Of a stretch of 45,540 bases of DNA, positions 32,759 to 41,606 are shown one piece after another; the first letter of the stretch is position 1; each line of letters starts with the position of its first letter. This DNA is from an uncultured Oscillospiraceae bacterium. GTDB lineage: Bacteria; Bacillota; Clostridia; Oscillospirales; Oscillospiraceae. The position numbers and the translations under genes were made by a program. A model generated the notes under the pieces. That model had not been told where the DNA came from. It saw only the letters and a program-made list of their open reading frames with translations, and did no database searches. The stretch covers positions 1 through 45,540 of the forward strand of contig CALXDP010000015.1 of the NCBI GenBank assembly GCA_944387095.1, written 5' to 3'.

Positions 32759-34312
32759 TCAGGCGCCCAGATACTTGGCTCCGTCTGCCGTGGAAATGGC
32801 GTAGGCATCGCCCTCCAGCAGGCTTTCCTCCAGCTCGGTGCTGGCCTCCTCGCTCATGGCGCTGCGCACGTCCAGCATCCACTCCGCCTCATTCCAGGCC
32901 TGGAAGTACATGATGTGATAGCCCCAGTAGGAGCCGGTGGACTCCACATCGCCCTCATGCCGCACGATGCCGGTGTCGCCCACCTGGCGTCCGTCCTCAA
33001 AGATCCAGTTCAGGAACTCTTCCACATAGCTGCCGTTGCGGGCAATCGCCTCGTACAACCCGCCGGTGGTGTTGGAGCCTGCGTCGTCGGAGTACTCGTT
33101 GGCCAGCGCGCCGAAGGCCTCGGCGGTCTGCTCGCCTGCCTCATACTCGGCCAGGATGTCCTCCGCCTCAGACAGGGCGGCGTCCCAGGCCTCGTCGGTG
33201 GGCTCCACGGTATTCCCTTCCTCGTCCGTGCCGGTCTCCGCACGCACCAGGATATGGCGCACATCGGCGGTGAGATCCTCGTTGCGGGCGCGGCTGTGGA
33301 AGATGACCAGATAGTAGCCGGACTCCCCGTTTTCCACAATGGCGGCCTCGTTTTCGCCCAGCTCCAGCAGCTCCTCCTGGTAGACGGAGGAGATATTGCT
33401 GCTGCCGGTGACCGTGGTGTGGTCGCCGGAGGTGTTGGGCTCGTACTCCTCGATGAGGTCGGCCACCTCGGTGCCCTCCTCATAGGCGGCCAGTGCCGCC
33501 TCGGCCTGAGCCTCGGCGTCGGCCAGGGCCTGGGCGGTGAGCTCATCCAGCTCTTCCTCCGTGCGCTCATTGCCGTCGTCGTCGGTGTTCATCACGGCCT
33601 CGGGGGTGAAATAGAGGTAGGAGTACTCAAAATCGTCAAAGTCGTCGGCGTTCTCCTGGTAGTAATCCTCCAGATCCTGGGTGGTATAGGAGTCATAGAA
33701 CTCCTCCTGCTTGTCGCTGGCATACAGGTTGGCCAGCAGGGTTTTGGCCAGCAGCCGCTCGTAAATGGAGGGGGTCATATACTTGCCATAGTTGACCACC
33801 AGGTAGGAGCGGTAGCTGTACCCGCTGCTGGAGGCCGAGGATTGCATGGACTGGATGTTTGTCTCCAGATTCTCCTGGATATCCTCCAGGGTATACCCAT
33901 CGGCGATGGCCGCGTCGTACAGCGCCTGCTCGGACTGGGCAGTCTGCAGGGCCTGTTCCAGGAAATAGTCGTGGTAGGTGACGCCCTCTTCCTCGTCGTA
34001 GTATTGCTCATCGTCGGGGATGCTGGTGTCGATGGAGCCGAGCATGGACAAATAGTAGTGCTGGGGATAATAGTAATAGCTCAATTCCGCGGCGCTCAGC
34101 TCTGTGTCGCCAATGGTGGCGGCAAGGGCGCGGCTCTGGAAAAAGCCGGAGTTCCAAATCAGCAGCGCGGCGACCAGTACCACCACCACCACGCCAATGC
34201 CGGTGTAGGTGCGGACCTTGCGCTTGTAGGCAGCTTGCTTCTGATTGGCCTGTATGGCCTTATCGGAGGGGCCGCTGCCCTGGCGCTGCTTCTTCTCTCT
34301 GGATGCGCTCAT
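32759..34312 (-). CDS. membrane-anchored parvulin-type peptidyl-prolyl isomerase
   Basis: 517 residues. A basic, Gln-rich N-terminal tail (about 35 residues) precedes one membrane helix (about 36-58, IGVVVVVLVAALLIW); there is no lipobox, unlike PrsA. The long extracytoplasmic part is very acidic and helical with a SurA/PrsA-like chaperone fold, and VRHILVRAE near residue 350 opens the parvulin rotamase domain; NTTGGLYEAIARNGSYVEEFLNW belongs to its end. Likely helps exported proteins fold outside the membrane. ATG at 34312 behind GAGAGGATTGATACC; 21 extra in-frame codons upstream read into the leader. Confidence 0.9.
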   Translation of the reverse strand: MSASREKKQRQGSGPSDKAIQANQKQAAYKRKVRTYTGIGVVVVVLVAALLIWNSGFFQSRALAATIGDTELSAAELSYYYYPQHYYLSMLGSIDTSIPDDEQYYDEEEGVTYHDYFLEQALQTAQSEQALYDAAIADGYTLEDIQENLETNIQSMQSSASSSGYSYRSYLVVNYGKYMTPSIYERLLAKTLLANLYASDKQEEFYDSYTTQDLEDYYQENADDFDDFEYSYLYFTPEAVMNTDDDGNERTEEELDELTAQALADAEAQAEAALAAYEEGTEVADLIEEYEPNTSGDHTTVTGSSNISSVYQEELLELGENEAAIVENGESGYYLVIFHSRARNEDLTADVRHILVRAETGTDEEGNTVEPTDEAWDAALSEAEDILAEYEAGEQTAEAFGALANEYSDDAGSNTTGGLYEAIARNGSYVEEFLNWIFEDGRQVGDTGIVRHEGDVESTGSYWGYHIMYFQAWNEAEWMLDVRSAMSEEASTELEESLLEGDAYAISTADGAKYLGA

Positions 34313-34398
34313 GGTATCAATCCTCTCAGTTTCAGTGGTGTTTTTGCATAGACGGAATAAAAGCACATCTCCCATGTACCGATGTGCCGAATGGGGAT

Positions 34399-34427
34399 AT
34401 TATAGCACGGCCTGTCAAGCCTTGCAA
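34399..34427 (-). promoter_or_regulatory. sigma-A promoter of the foldase gene
   Basis: TTGCAA (34422-34427), 17-bp spacer, TATAAT (34399-34404) on the minus strand; leader about 80 nt. The 34430-34500 stretch upstream shows nothing else. Confidence 0.82.
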
Positions 34428-34528
34428 GGAAAAAATCTGTTTTTAGCCTCATTCCATGGAAAGTTCACAAAACGGCCACAATGCAGACAAATTTTTATGG
34501 TTCAATGGAGCCGCCCTCGATCACCGCA

Positions 34529-34559
34529 TAAAAAAGCGGGAGAGCATTCGCTCTCCCGC
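34529..34559 (-). terminator. second terminator after the DUF1292 gene
   Basis: Nine-pair stem GCGGGAGAG/CTCTCCCGC, loop CGAATG on the minus strand, followed by TTTTTT. Confidence 0.9.
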
Positions 34560-34597
34560 ATAATGGGCAAAACCCCCGCCGTGGCCGTGCCGCCCGA

Positions 34598-34623
34598 TTA
34601 AAAACCTGCACGTGAATGCAGGT
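34598..34623 (-). terminator. first terminator after the DUF1292 gene
   Basis: Seven-pair stem ACCTGCA/TGCAGGT, loop TTCACG on the minus strand, then TTTTAATC. It immediately follows the closing strand of the structured RNA domain at 34624-34717. Confidence 0.8.
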
Positions 34624-34717
34624 GGGTCGCCTCCGCACCGTTTCATCGCTTCCAACGTCCAGACACCTCCGAAAAGGGCCGGGAGGCCTGCAATCCGCGG
34701 CGCGAGTTTGGCGTCCC
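34624..34717 (-). ncRNA. candidate structured RNA, class unknown
   Basis: Minus-strand domain closed by GGGACGC (34711-34717) with GCGACCC (34624-34630), symmetrical A/A mismatch, then CTC/GAG and GCGCCG/CGGTGC pairs (34698-34706 with 34631-34640, one G-U), and an inner CCTCC/GGAGG hairpin. A terminator hairpin follows at once. Upstream, 34718-34781 carries another GGGTT/AACCC hairpin. No ORF with a ribosome site. I considered 6S RNA but could not support it. Confidence 0.5.
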
Positions 34718-34781
34718 ATATAAAAGATGTGGGTTTTAAACGGACGGACACGTAGTTAGAACCCGGCAGGGAGAGAGGTGG

Positions 34782-35072
34782 TCACGCCCCTCCGCCGTCC
34801 TCCTCCTCAGAGAACAGCTGTTCCATAAACAGGTCGTAGACCGCGCTCAGCTCCTGCTCGTCGTCGATGTCGGCCAGCAGCTCTTCGCCGTTTTCCTCCA
34901 CCACCTTGAGCAGGATCATGCCATAGTCCTCGTCCTCCTCGTCCATGTCGGCGGGGAGAAAGGCCATATAGGTGCTGCCCATATACTCTAAGGTGCCCAG
35001 ATGTTCCAGTTCAAATTCATTGCCCTCGTCATCGGTGACGTTGACAAAATCAGGGCCGAATGCTTCGCTCAT
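34782..35072 (-). CDS. DUF1292 family protein (YrzB-like)
   Basis: 96-residue, very acidic protein (NVTDDEGNEFELEHLGTLEYMGSTYMAFLPAD...). This is the DUF1292 pattern, a small family common in Firmicutes; a function is not established. No membrane segment. ATG at 35072 behind GAAGGAGG. Its transcript appears to run on through the structured RNA and two terminators downstream. Confidence 0.9.
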   Translation of the reverse strand: MSEAFGPDFVNVTDDEGNEFELEHLGTLEYMGSTYMAFLPADMDEEDEDYGMILLKVVEENGEELLADIDDEQELSAVYDLFMEQLFSEEEDGGGA

Positions 35073-35112
35073 GGGATTCACTCCTCCTTCGGACACTGGT
35101 TTTGTTGTCCTT

Positions 35113-35141
35113 ATTGTACCGTCTCCCATGGAAAAAAGCAA
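35113..35141 (-). promoter_or_regulatory. sigma-A promoter of the DUF1292 gene
   Basis: TTGCTT (35136-35141), 17-bp spacer, TACAAT (35113-35118) on the minus strand, leader about 35 nt. Divergent from the penicillin-binding protein promoter. Confidence 0.82.
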
Positions 35142-35240
35142 GGGGGAGGAAGGAAAAATTCCGCCGGGGCGGGAACGCGGTCGAAACAGGTCGGCGGGGA
35201 AGAAGGACAGGGGAATGAGGGGGAGCGGATTCGGGCAGGG

Positions 35241-35269
35241 TGGACAAAAGGGACCTGGTGTGGTATACT
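35241..35269 (+). promoter_or_regulatory. promoter of the class A PBP gene
   Basis: TGGACA (35241-35246), 17-bp spacer, TATACT (35264-35269) with an extended TGG before it. Leader about 97 nt. Confidence 0.78.
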
Positions 35270-35372
35270 GTCCCCACATGTGCCCGGCTTCCGGCACACC
35301 CTATTTTATGTGAAAAGTCAATCGAAGGTGACTGGCCGCAAGGCGTGCCTGTATACATCGGAGGTATTTTGA

Positions 35373-38174
35373 ATGGCAGAAAACAATCACAATTACGACG
35401 CGGCGCGTCGCGGTGCCCAGCCCCAGGGCAGACGCAGGGCGCAAGAGGGCAATCGCGGCGGGGACCGGCCCCGGAAAAAGCGCTCCACGGCGGCCACGGT
35501 GTTCCTGCGCATTTTTCAGGTGCTGGGCACCCTGCTGCTGATCGGGGTGGTGACTGGGGCCTTCCTGTCCTGCTATGCCGCGGTTTACATCAAAACCGCG
35601 GTGCTGCCCAATGCCACGCTGGACCTGTCGGCATATACCCTTAACGAGAACTCGGTCATCTATTACTATGACGACAGCGGTCAGGCCCGGGAGTTGACCA
35701 CCCTGGTGGGCTCCCAGAACCAGGAGTGGGTGGATCTGGAGGATATTCCGGACGATCTGAAGAACGCCGTGGTGGCCATTGAGGACCGGCGGTTTTACCA
35801 GCACAGCGGCGTGGACTGGTACCGCACTGCTGGGGCCTTTGTCAATATGTTCCTGGGCATGCGCAACACCTTCGGCGGCTCCACCCTCACCCAGCAGCTC
35901 ATCAAGAACCTGACCCAATATGATGACGTGACCGTCACCCGTAAGATCAGCGAGATCTTTACCGCCCTGTACGTGGAGGACCACTATTCCAAGGACGATA
36001 TCCTGGAGCTGTATCTCAACGTGATCTTTTTGGGCAATGGCTGCTATGGCGTGCAGGCGGCTTCGGAGTTCTACTTCGGCAAGCCCGTGTCCGAGCTGAC
36101 CCTGGCTGAGTGCGCCTCTCTGGCGGGCATTACCAACAACCCGTCGCTATACAGCCCCAACGCCCAGCTCAACGTCACCCGCTACCCCTGTTTGGAGTGC
36201 GGCACCTACTCCCTGACCAATGACGAACCCTGCAGCTATTGCGGGGCGGAGAACTACGGCCCGGCGGAGATCTGGACGGGCCGGGAGTACAATAAGGCCC
36301 GGCAGGAGTTGATCCTGCAGCAGATGAGCGATCCGGAGATCAGCGAGAACGGCGCCTACATCACCCAGGCGGAATACGAGGCCGCCGTGGCCCAGCCCCT
36401 GGTGTTTACCTGGGATGACGCCTATACTGGGGACGCCGTGGTCAACGAGGACGGCACCCCGGTGGTGGAGGAAGAGGACAACAGCAACATCAATTCCTGG
36501 TACGTGGACGCGGTCATCAGTGAGCTGATCAACCACTTGGTGGAGGAAGAGGGGATGTCCGAGCGGGCCGCCACCCAGATGGTGTACTCCGGCGGCCTGC
36601 GCATCTACACCCCCTTTGACCCGGACGTCCAGGCCAGCGTGGACCAGATCTACCAGAACTGGGACAGCTCCTACTATATTTCCAATACCGGCCAGGAGAT
36701 CAGCTCTGCCATCACCATTGTGGATAATACCACCGGCTACGTGGTGGCCATGGCGGGAGACCTGGGGGAGAAAGAGGTCAACCGGGGCTGGAACAATGCC
36801 ATGGCCACCCGGCAGCCCGGCTCGTCCATCAAGCCCATCTCGGTGTACGCCCCCGCCCTGGATATGGGACTGATCACCCCCGCCACAGTACTGGATGACA
36901 GTCCGGTTGAACTTAGAAACGGCAACATCTGGCCGTTGAACCTGCCCCGGGAGTATGCGGGGTTGACCACGGTGCTCCAGGGTGTTGTCGTATCGAAGAA
37001 CACCATCGCCACACGGGTGCTGCAGATGGTGACGCCGGAGGAGTCCTTCCGGTTCTTGGAAGAGCAGTTCGGTATCACCTCCCTGGAGGAGGGATACTAT
37101 AATTCCGCCGGGGATTGGAAGACCGACTACGATTACAGCCCTCTGGCCATGGGCGGCCTGACCCACGGTGTGTCCACCTTTGAGATGGCGGCGGCTTTTG
37201 CCACATTCCCCCGGGGGGGCAGCTATACGGCGCCCACCACCTTCCTGCTGGTGGAGGATGTGGACGGCAATGTGGTGGTAGACAACACGCCTGAGACCAA
37301 GCAGGCCATCAAGGATACCACCGCCTATTATATCAACTCTATGCTCACCAGCGCCGCCACTTCTGGTACTGCCACCGGTGCCAGGATCAGTGGCCAGCTG
37401 GTGGCGGGCAAGACCGGCACCACGGACAACGCCTTCAACTACTATTTTGCTGGGTACACCGCCCACTACACCGCAGCGGTATGGACGGGTTATCCCCAAT
37501 ACGATGAGGTGGTCAACAACCGCCAGGGCAACCCCTCCGTCTATCTGTGGCGGGAGGTCATGACTCTGGTCCATGAGGGGCTGGAGCGGCAGGAATTCCC
37601 CAACCCCGGTGGGCAGCGGGCCTATTCCATCTGCATGGACTGCGGCAACCTGGCCATCGAGGACTGTCAGAACGATTCCCGGGGCAACCGGGCCCAGAGC
37701 TTTTATCTCTTCCCCGGAGACGCCCCCGGTGAGTACTGCGTCTGCCATGTGCCGGTGACCATCTGCCTGGACTGCCCCGTGCTGGACGCCAACGGGGAGG
37801 AGACCGGCCTGTATATGCTGGCCGGGGAGCACTGCCCGGAGGAGTCGGTACGGACCATCTTCATGGTGGAGTATAACCGGGAGCTTATCAGCGAATCCGT
37901 CTCCATCGGGGATGAGTACGCCCTGATCTCCATTTATGAGAGGCTCTTCCCCAATGAGGAGGACCGGTATTGCACGACCCATGACGGGAACTCAGAGGAC
38001 CCTGATCCGGAGCCCTCTGAGTCCGGTGAGATCCCGCCCAGTGGCGAGCCCAGTCCGGACCCCGACCCGGGCGTCTCTGACGAGCCCATTCCTTCGGTGG
38101 AACCGGAGCCCACGCCCAGTGTGCCGCCGGATCCCGGGATCAGCCAAAATCCGGAGCCGGAGCCAGGGGTATAG
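35373..38174 (+). CDS. class A penicillin-binding protein (PBP1A-type)
   Basis: Bifunctional peptidoglycan glycosyltransferase/transpeptidase, 933 residues. Basic cytosolic tail, membrane helix about 47-70, GT51 domain with catalytic Glu137 (EDRRFYQHSGVDW) and GGSTLTQQLIKNL, then the transpeptidase with nucleophile Ser484 (SSIK), SKN at 541-543 and KTGT at 680-683. Two oddities: a CxxC-x10-CxxC insertion at Cys273/276/287/290 (CLECG...CSYCG), resembling a zinc ribbon, between GT51 and the transpeptidase; and a Cys-rich segment (CMDCG, CVCHVPVTICLDC) after the transpeptidase, before a Pro/Glu/Ser-rich disordered tail of about 60 residues. ATG behind GGAGGTATTTTGA. Single gene with terminator. 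Confidence 0.95.
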   Translation: MAENNHNYDAARRGAQPQGRRRAQEGNRGGDRPRKKRSTAATVFLRIFQVLGTLLLIGVVTGAFLSCYAAVYIKTAVLPNATLDLSAYTLNENSVIYYYDDSGQARELTTLVGSQNQEWVDLEDIPDDLKNAVVAIEDRRFYQHSGVDWYRTAGAFVNMFLGMRNTFGGSTLTQQLIKNLTQYDDVTVTRKISEIFTALYVEDHYSKDDILELYLNVIFLGNGCYGVQAASEFYFGKPVSELTLAECASLAGITNNPSLYSPNAQLNVTRYPCLECGTYSLTNDEPCSYCGAENYGPAEIWTGREYNKARQELILQQMSDPEISENGAYITQAEYEAAVAQPLVFTWDDAYTGDAVVNEDGTPVVEEEDNSNINSWYVDAVISELINHLVEEEGMSERAATQMVYSGGLRIYTPFDPDVQASVDQIYQNWDSSYYISNTGQEISSAITIVDNTTGYVVAMAGDLGEKEVNRGWNNAMATRQPGSSIKPISVYAPALDMGLITPATVLDDSPVELRNGNIWPLNLPREYAGLTTVLQGVVVSKNTIATRVLQMVTPEESFRFLEEQFGITSLEEGYYNSAGDWKTDYDYSPLAMGGLTHGVSTFEMAAAFATFPRGGSYTAPTTFLLVEDVDGNVVVDNTPETKQAIKDTTAYYINSMLTSAATSGTATGARISGQLVAGKTGTTDNAFNYYFAGYTAHYTAAVWTGYPQYDEVVNNRQGNPSVYLWREVMTLVHEGLERQEFPNPGGQRAYSICMDCGNLAIEDCQNDSRGNRAQSFYLFPGDAPGEYCVCHVPVTICLDCPVLDANGEETGLYMLAGEHCPEESVRTIFMVEYNRELISESVSIGDEYALISIYERLFPNEEDRYCTTHDGNSEDPDPEPSESGEIPPSGEPSPDPDPGVSDEPIPSVEPEPTPSVPPDPGISQNPEPEPGV

Positions 38175-38205
38175 CGGCACCAGCGATCAAATGATAGGAC
38201 GGGGC

Positions 38206-38239
38206 ACGCGCCGCCGCGGGGACACCTGCGGCGGCGCGT
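38206..38239 (+). terminator. intrinsic terminator of the PBP gene
   Basis: Twelve-pair stem ACGCGCCGCCGC/GCGGCGGCGCGT with a 10-nt loop, then TTTCC. Confidence 0.82.
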
Positions 38240-38310
38240 TTCCGTACGCCCTGACAGAAATCCCGCGGGATCGGGAGAAATGTTTGGTGAAAACGGGGAC
38301 GATCTATGAA

Positions 38311-38339
38311 TTGAGAACTGTCCTTCTCTGTGATACAAT
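38311..38339 (+). promoter_or_regulatory. promoter of the ACT protein-hom-lysC operon
   Basis: TTGAGA (38311-38316), 17-bp spacer, TACAAT (38334-38339). Leader is only about 45 nt, so no T-box or riboswitch controls the operon at this point. Confidence 0.82.
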
Positions 38340-38392
38340 AGACCGCAGTACAAAGACAGATCCTGTGAGGACGGACGCGAGGAGGAACTGGT

Positions 38393-38833
38393 ATGGCCTC
38401 AAGGCAGAAGTATTTCATTGTGGAGGCGTCGGCGCTGCCCGAGATCTATCTGAAGGTGGCGGACGCCAAGCGCCTGCTGGAGACCGGCGAGGTACAGACG
38501 GTGAACGCGGCCACCCGCCGGGCGGGGATCAGCCGCAGCGCCTTTTATAAGTATAAGGATGCCATCCGCCCCTTTCAGGATATGATCCATGGCAGGATCG
38601 TTACCATTCAGATCCTGTTGCGCAATGAGCCCGGGGCGCTGTCCTCGGTGCTGAACACCTTCGCGGACTGGGGGGGCAATGTATTGACCATCCACCAGGC
38701 CATCCCCGACGGAGATGCCGCGCCGGTGACCGTGGGACTGGAGACTTCAGGGCTGGAGACGGAACTGGAGGACTTGCTGACGGCCCTGCGGGAGAAAAAA
38801 GGAGTGGTCCGCTGTGAGGTGCTGGCGGGCTGA
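38393..38833 (+). CDS. PheB-like ACT-domain protein
   Basis: 146 residues. N-terminal part contains a helix-turn-helix-like segment NAATRRAGISRSAFYKYKDAI (about 43-63); the second half is one ACT domain (VTIQILLRNEPGALSSVLNTFADWGGNVLTIHQ). This is the PheB/UPF0735 pattern, often next to hom in Firmicutes and presumed to sense an amino acid; the old link to chorismate mutase is doubtful. First gene of the aspartate-family operon, 26 nt before hom. A regulatory role for hom or lysC is inference. Confidence 0.9.
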   Translation: MASRQKYFIVEASALPEIYLKVADAKRLLETGEVQTVNAATRRAGISRSAFYKYKDAIRPFQDMIHGRIVTIQILLRNEPGALSSVLNTFADWGGNVLTIHQAIPDGDAAPVTVGLETSGLETELEDLLTALREKKGVVRCEVLAG

Positions 38834-38859
38834 GCATAGACATGAGGTGAAAAAAGACC

Positions 38860-40074
38860 ATGGTAAACGTAGCAATTTTGGGATTTGGAACGGTGGGGTC
38901 CGGCGTGGCCGAGGTGCTCACCGGCCATGAGCGCAGCATCGCCCGGAAGGCGGACGGACTGGTGAAATTGAAATATATTCTGGATGTGCGGGACTTTCCA
39001 AACAGCCCTTTCGCGCCCCTGTTTGTCAAGGATTTCTCCGTCATCGAATCAGACCCTGATGTGGACATCGTGGTGGAGACCATTGGCGGGGCCACCGTGG
39101 CGCTGGACTTCACCCGCCGGGCGCTGGAGGCGGGCAAGAGCGTGGTCACCTCCAACAAAGAGCTGGTGGCCACCCATGGGTATGAGCTGACCCAGCTGGC
39201 CAGAGAGAAGGGGGTGTGCTACCTCTTTGAGGCCAGCGTGGGCGGGGGTATCCCCATCATCCGGCCTTTGTCCCAGTGTCTGGCCGCCAATGAGATTTTG
39301 GAGATCTACGGCATTCTCAACGGAACAACCAACTACATCCTGACCCGGATGATCAGGGCGGGGCTGTCCTTTGAGCAGGCCCTGAAGGAGGCCCAGGAGA
39401 AGGGCTACGCCGAGCGGGATCCCTCTGCCGACGTGGAGGGGCATGACGCCTGCCGGAAGATCTGTATTCTGTCCGCCATCGCCTTTGGCCGGCACATCTA
39501 TCCGGACCAGGTACCCACCGAGGGGATTACCAAGGTGACCCTGGCCGATGTGGACTATGCCGACGGGGCGGGGAAGAAAATCAAGCTGCTGGGCCGGGCC
39601 ATGAAGATGGAGGATGGGAAAATCTGTGCCTATGTAGCCCCTCATCTGGTGGATTGCAGCCATCCTCTGGCCGGGGTGGAGGATGTGTTCAACGGCATCT
39701 CCGTCCGGGGGGATGCCATTGGCGACGTGATGTTTTACGGCCGGGGCGCCGGCAAGCTGCCCACCGCCTCCGCGGTGGTGGCCGATGTGATGGATATTGC
39801 CCGGAACCTGGGGCACCGCAAGGCCCTGTGCTGGGCGCCCGGGGGACCGGACGCAGCGTGCGGCACGGATGGGCTGGCCAGCCGCTGGTATATTCGGGCC
39901 GAGGCCGGCGCGGACAGCCTGCGCGCCGCTCTGGGTGAAGTCAAGCTGCTGGCCCGCAGCGGCGCTCCCGCCGGGGAAGCCGCCTGCCTCACAGAGAGTG
40001 AGCTGACCCAGGGGCAGCTGCGGGAAAAGCTGGCCGGGCTGGAGACGCTCTCCGTCATCCGGGTACTCAACTGA
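38860..40074 (+). CDS. hom: homoserine dehydrogenase
   Basis: NAD(P)-dependent reduction of aspartate semialdehyde to homoserine, toward Thr and Met. 404 residues: Rossmann GFGTVGSGVAEVL, SNKELVATHG with the conserved Lys, GGGIPIIRPL, and NGTTNYILTRM. The C-terminal 70 residues are ACT-like but shorter than in 430-residue forms. ATG behind GAGGTGAAAAAAGACC. lysC follows 56 nt later. Confidence 0.96.
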   Translation: MVNVAILGFGTVGSGVAEVLTGHERSIARKADGLVKLKYILDVRDFPNSPFAPLFVKDFSVIESDPDVDIVVETIGGATVALDFTRRALEAGKSVVTSNKELVATHGYELTQLAREKGVCYLFEASVGGGIPIIRPLSQCLAANEILEIYGILNGTTNYILTRMIRAGLSFEQALKEAQEKGYAERDPSADVEGHDACRKICILSAIAFGRHIYPDQVPTEGITKVTLADVDYADGAGKKIKLLGRAMKMEDGKICAYVAPHLVDCSHPLAGVEDVFNGISVRGDAIGDVMFYGRGAGKLPTASAVVADVMDIARNLGHRKALCWAPGGPDAACGTDGLASRWYIRAEAGADSLRAALGEVKLLARSGAPAGEAACLTESELTQGQLREKLAGLETLSVIRVLN

Positions 40075-40130
40075 CCTGGGGAGACGGCATAGGATAATTT
40101 AGGAATACTGTCCGAAGGGATGGAAGGAAT

Positions 40131-41360
40131 ATGGCATTGATCGTACAAAAATTTGGGGGCACCTCGGTGGCCAACGCCGAGCGCCTGCGCAACGTGGCCC
40201 GTATCATTACGGACACGTATAAGGCGGGCAACAGCGTGGTGGCGGTGCTGTCCGCCCAGGGGGACACCACCGACGACCTGATCGACAAGGCGCTGGAAAT
40301 CAACCCTTCCCCTTCCAAACGGGAGATGGATATGCTGCTGTCCACCGGGGAGCAGATCTCCTGCTCCCTGTGCGCCATGGCCATTGAGGCCATGGGTTGT
40401 CCGGTGGTGTCTCTCACCGGCTGGCAGGCGGGTTTTCGCACCAACTCTGGTCACGGCAATGCCCGGATCAAGCGGGTGGTGACGGAGCGGGTCCAGGATG
40501 AGCTGGAGAACAAGCGGCGGATTGTCATCGTCACCGGCTTCCAGGGCGTCAACAAATACGACGATATCACCACCTTGGGCCGGGGCGGGTCGGATACCTC
40601 AGCGGTGGCCTTGGCCGCCGCGCTGCACGCCGACCTGTGCCAGATCTACACCGACGTGGATGGGGTGTATACCGCCGATCCCCGCCTGGTGCCCTCTGCC
40701 CACAAGCTGGAGGAGATCACCTATGATGAGATGCTGGAACTGGCCACGCTGGGGGCCCAGGTGCTCCACAACCGCTCGGTAGAGATGGCCAAACGGTACA
40801 ACGTGAAGCTGGAAGTGCTCTCCAGCTTTTCCGGCAAGCCCGGTACGAAAGTCAAGGAGGTAGTCAAGACCATGGAAGAATCCCACATCAGCGGCGTCGC
40901 GAAGGATAAGAACATTGCCCGTCTGGCCCTGGTGGGCCTGGAGGACACCCCGGGCATCGCCTTTAAGATCTTCTCCCTGCTGGCAAAGAACAATGTGAAT
41001 GTGGATATCATCCTCCAATCCATCGGACGAAGCGACACCAAGGACATCAGTTTCACGGTGGCCAAGGCAGACATGGAGCTGGCCCAGAAGCTGCTGGAGG
41101 ACAACCGGGACAGCATCCGGTTTGACCGCATCGATGTGTCGGATAACATCGCCAAAGTGTCCATTGTGGGCGCCGGCATGGTCAACAGCCCCGGTGTGGC
41201 CGCGGCCATGTTTGAGGCGCTGTTCAATGCGGGCATCAACATCAGCATGATTTCCACCAGCGAGATCAAGGTGTCCGTGCTGGTACATATCAGCGATGCG
41301 GACCGGGCCGTCCAGGTAATCCATGAGCGGTTTTATAACGAGTTTGAAGGGATCCGGTAG
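40131..41360 (+). CDS. lysC: aspartate kinase
   Basis: Phosphorylates aspartate, the entry step to Lys, Thr and Met. 409 residues, single-function form. KFGGTSVANAERL at the N terminus, TLGRGGSDTSAVALAAAL and the aspartate-site region are intact; two ACT domains at the C terminus (about 265-400) should give feedback control by Lys and/or Thr. No internal start for a separate beta subunit is obvious. Last gene of the operon, with terminator. Confidence 0.96.
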   Translation: MALIVQKFGGTSVANAERLRNVARIITDTYKAGNSVVAVLSAQGDTTDDLIDKALEINPSPSKREMDMLLSTGEQISCSLCAMAIEAMGCPVVSLTGWQAGFRTNSGHGNARIKRVVTERVQDELENKRRIVIVTGFQGVNKYDDITTLGRGGSDTSAVALAAALHADLCQIYTDVDGVYTADPRLVPSAHKLEEITYDEMLELATLGAQVLHNRSVEMAKRYNVKLEVLSSFSGKPGTKVKEVVKTMEESHISGVAKDKNIARLALVGLEDTPGIAFKIFSLLAKNNVNVDIILQSIGRSDTKDISFTVAKADMELAQKLLEDNRDSIRFDRIDVSDNIAKVSIVGAGMVNSPGVAAAMFEALFNAGINISMISTSEIKVSVLVHISDADRAVQVIHERFYNEFEGIR

Positions 41361-41385
41361 GAATCTTTGCGCAATGCCTTTTCCC

Positions 41386-41429
41386 AAGACCGCCCGAATG
41401 GCGCTTTGCCGTGCCATTCGGGCGGTCTT
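41386..41429 (+). terminator. intrinsic terminator of hom-lysC operon
   Basis: Seventeen-pair stem from AAGACCGCCC... (41386-41402) and its complement (41413-41429); the closing AAG/CTT gives only a short U run. Confidence 0.8.
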
Positions 41430-41528
41430 GACGCGTGAGGAATGGCCGGGCGGGGGAGCGCTGCCGTCTGCGCAGTGAAACGCTGTGTTCCCGCCTGCGT
41501 CCGGCTGCGGGGTTTGTGGGAAAAATAG

Positions 41529-41557
41529 TTGCATTGCCATAGCCGAAATGATAAAAT
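41529..41557 (+). promoter_or_regulatory. sigma-A promoter of smc
   Basis: TTGCAT (41529-41534), 17-bp spacer, TAAAAT (41552-41557). Leader about 43 nt. smc is therefore not dependent on read-through from an upstream rnc gene, which is the usual neighbour. Confidence 0.8.
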
Positions 41558-41606
41558 AGACTATCTATGACATGCGGTAAAACCTGTGGATAATGGGGTG
41601 CATAGT

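Noticed and set aside
34600-34781. 6S RNA
   Set aside because: A GTCCGTCCG...TTAAAAC stretch resembles part of E. coli 6S and tcdA is near, but the open central bubble and 5'/3' end pairing of 6S are not evident and the 5' part would fall inside the DUF1292 gene.
38340-38392. T-box or lysine riboswitch before the ACT-hom-lysC operon
   Set aside because: Only about 45 nt separate the promoter from the first gene, too short for either.
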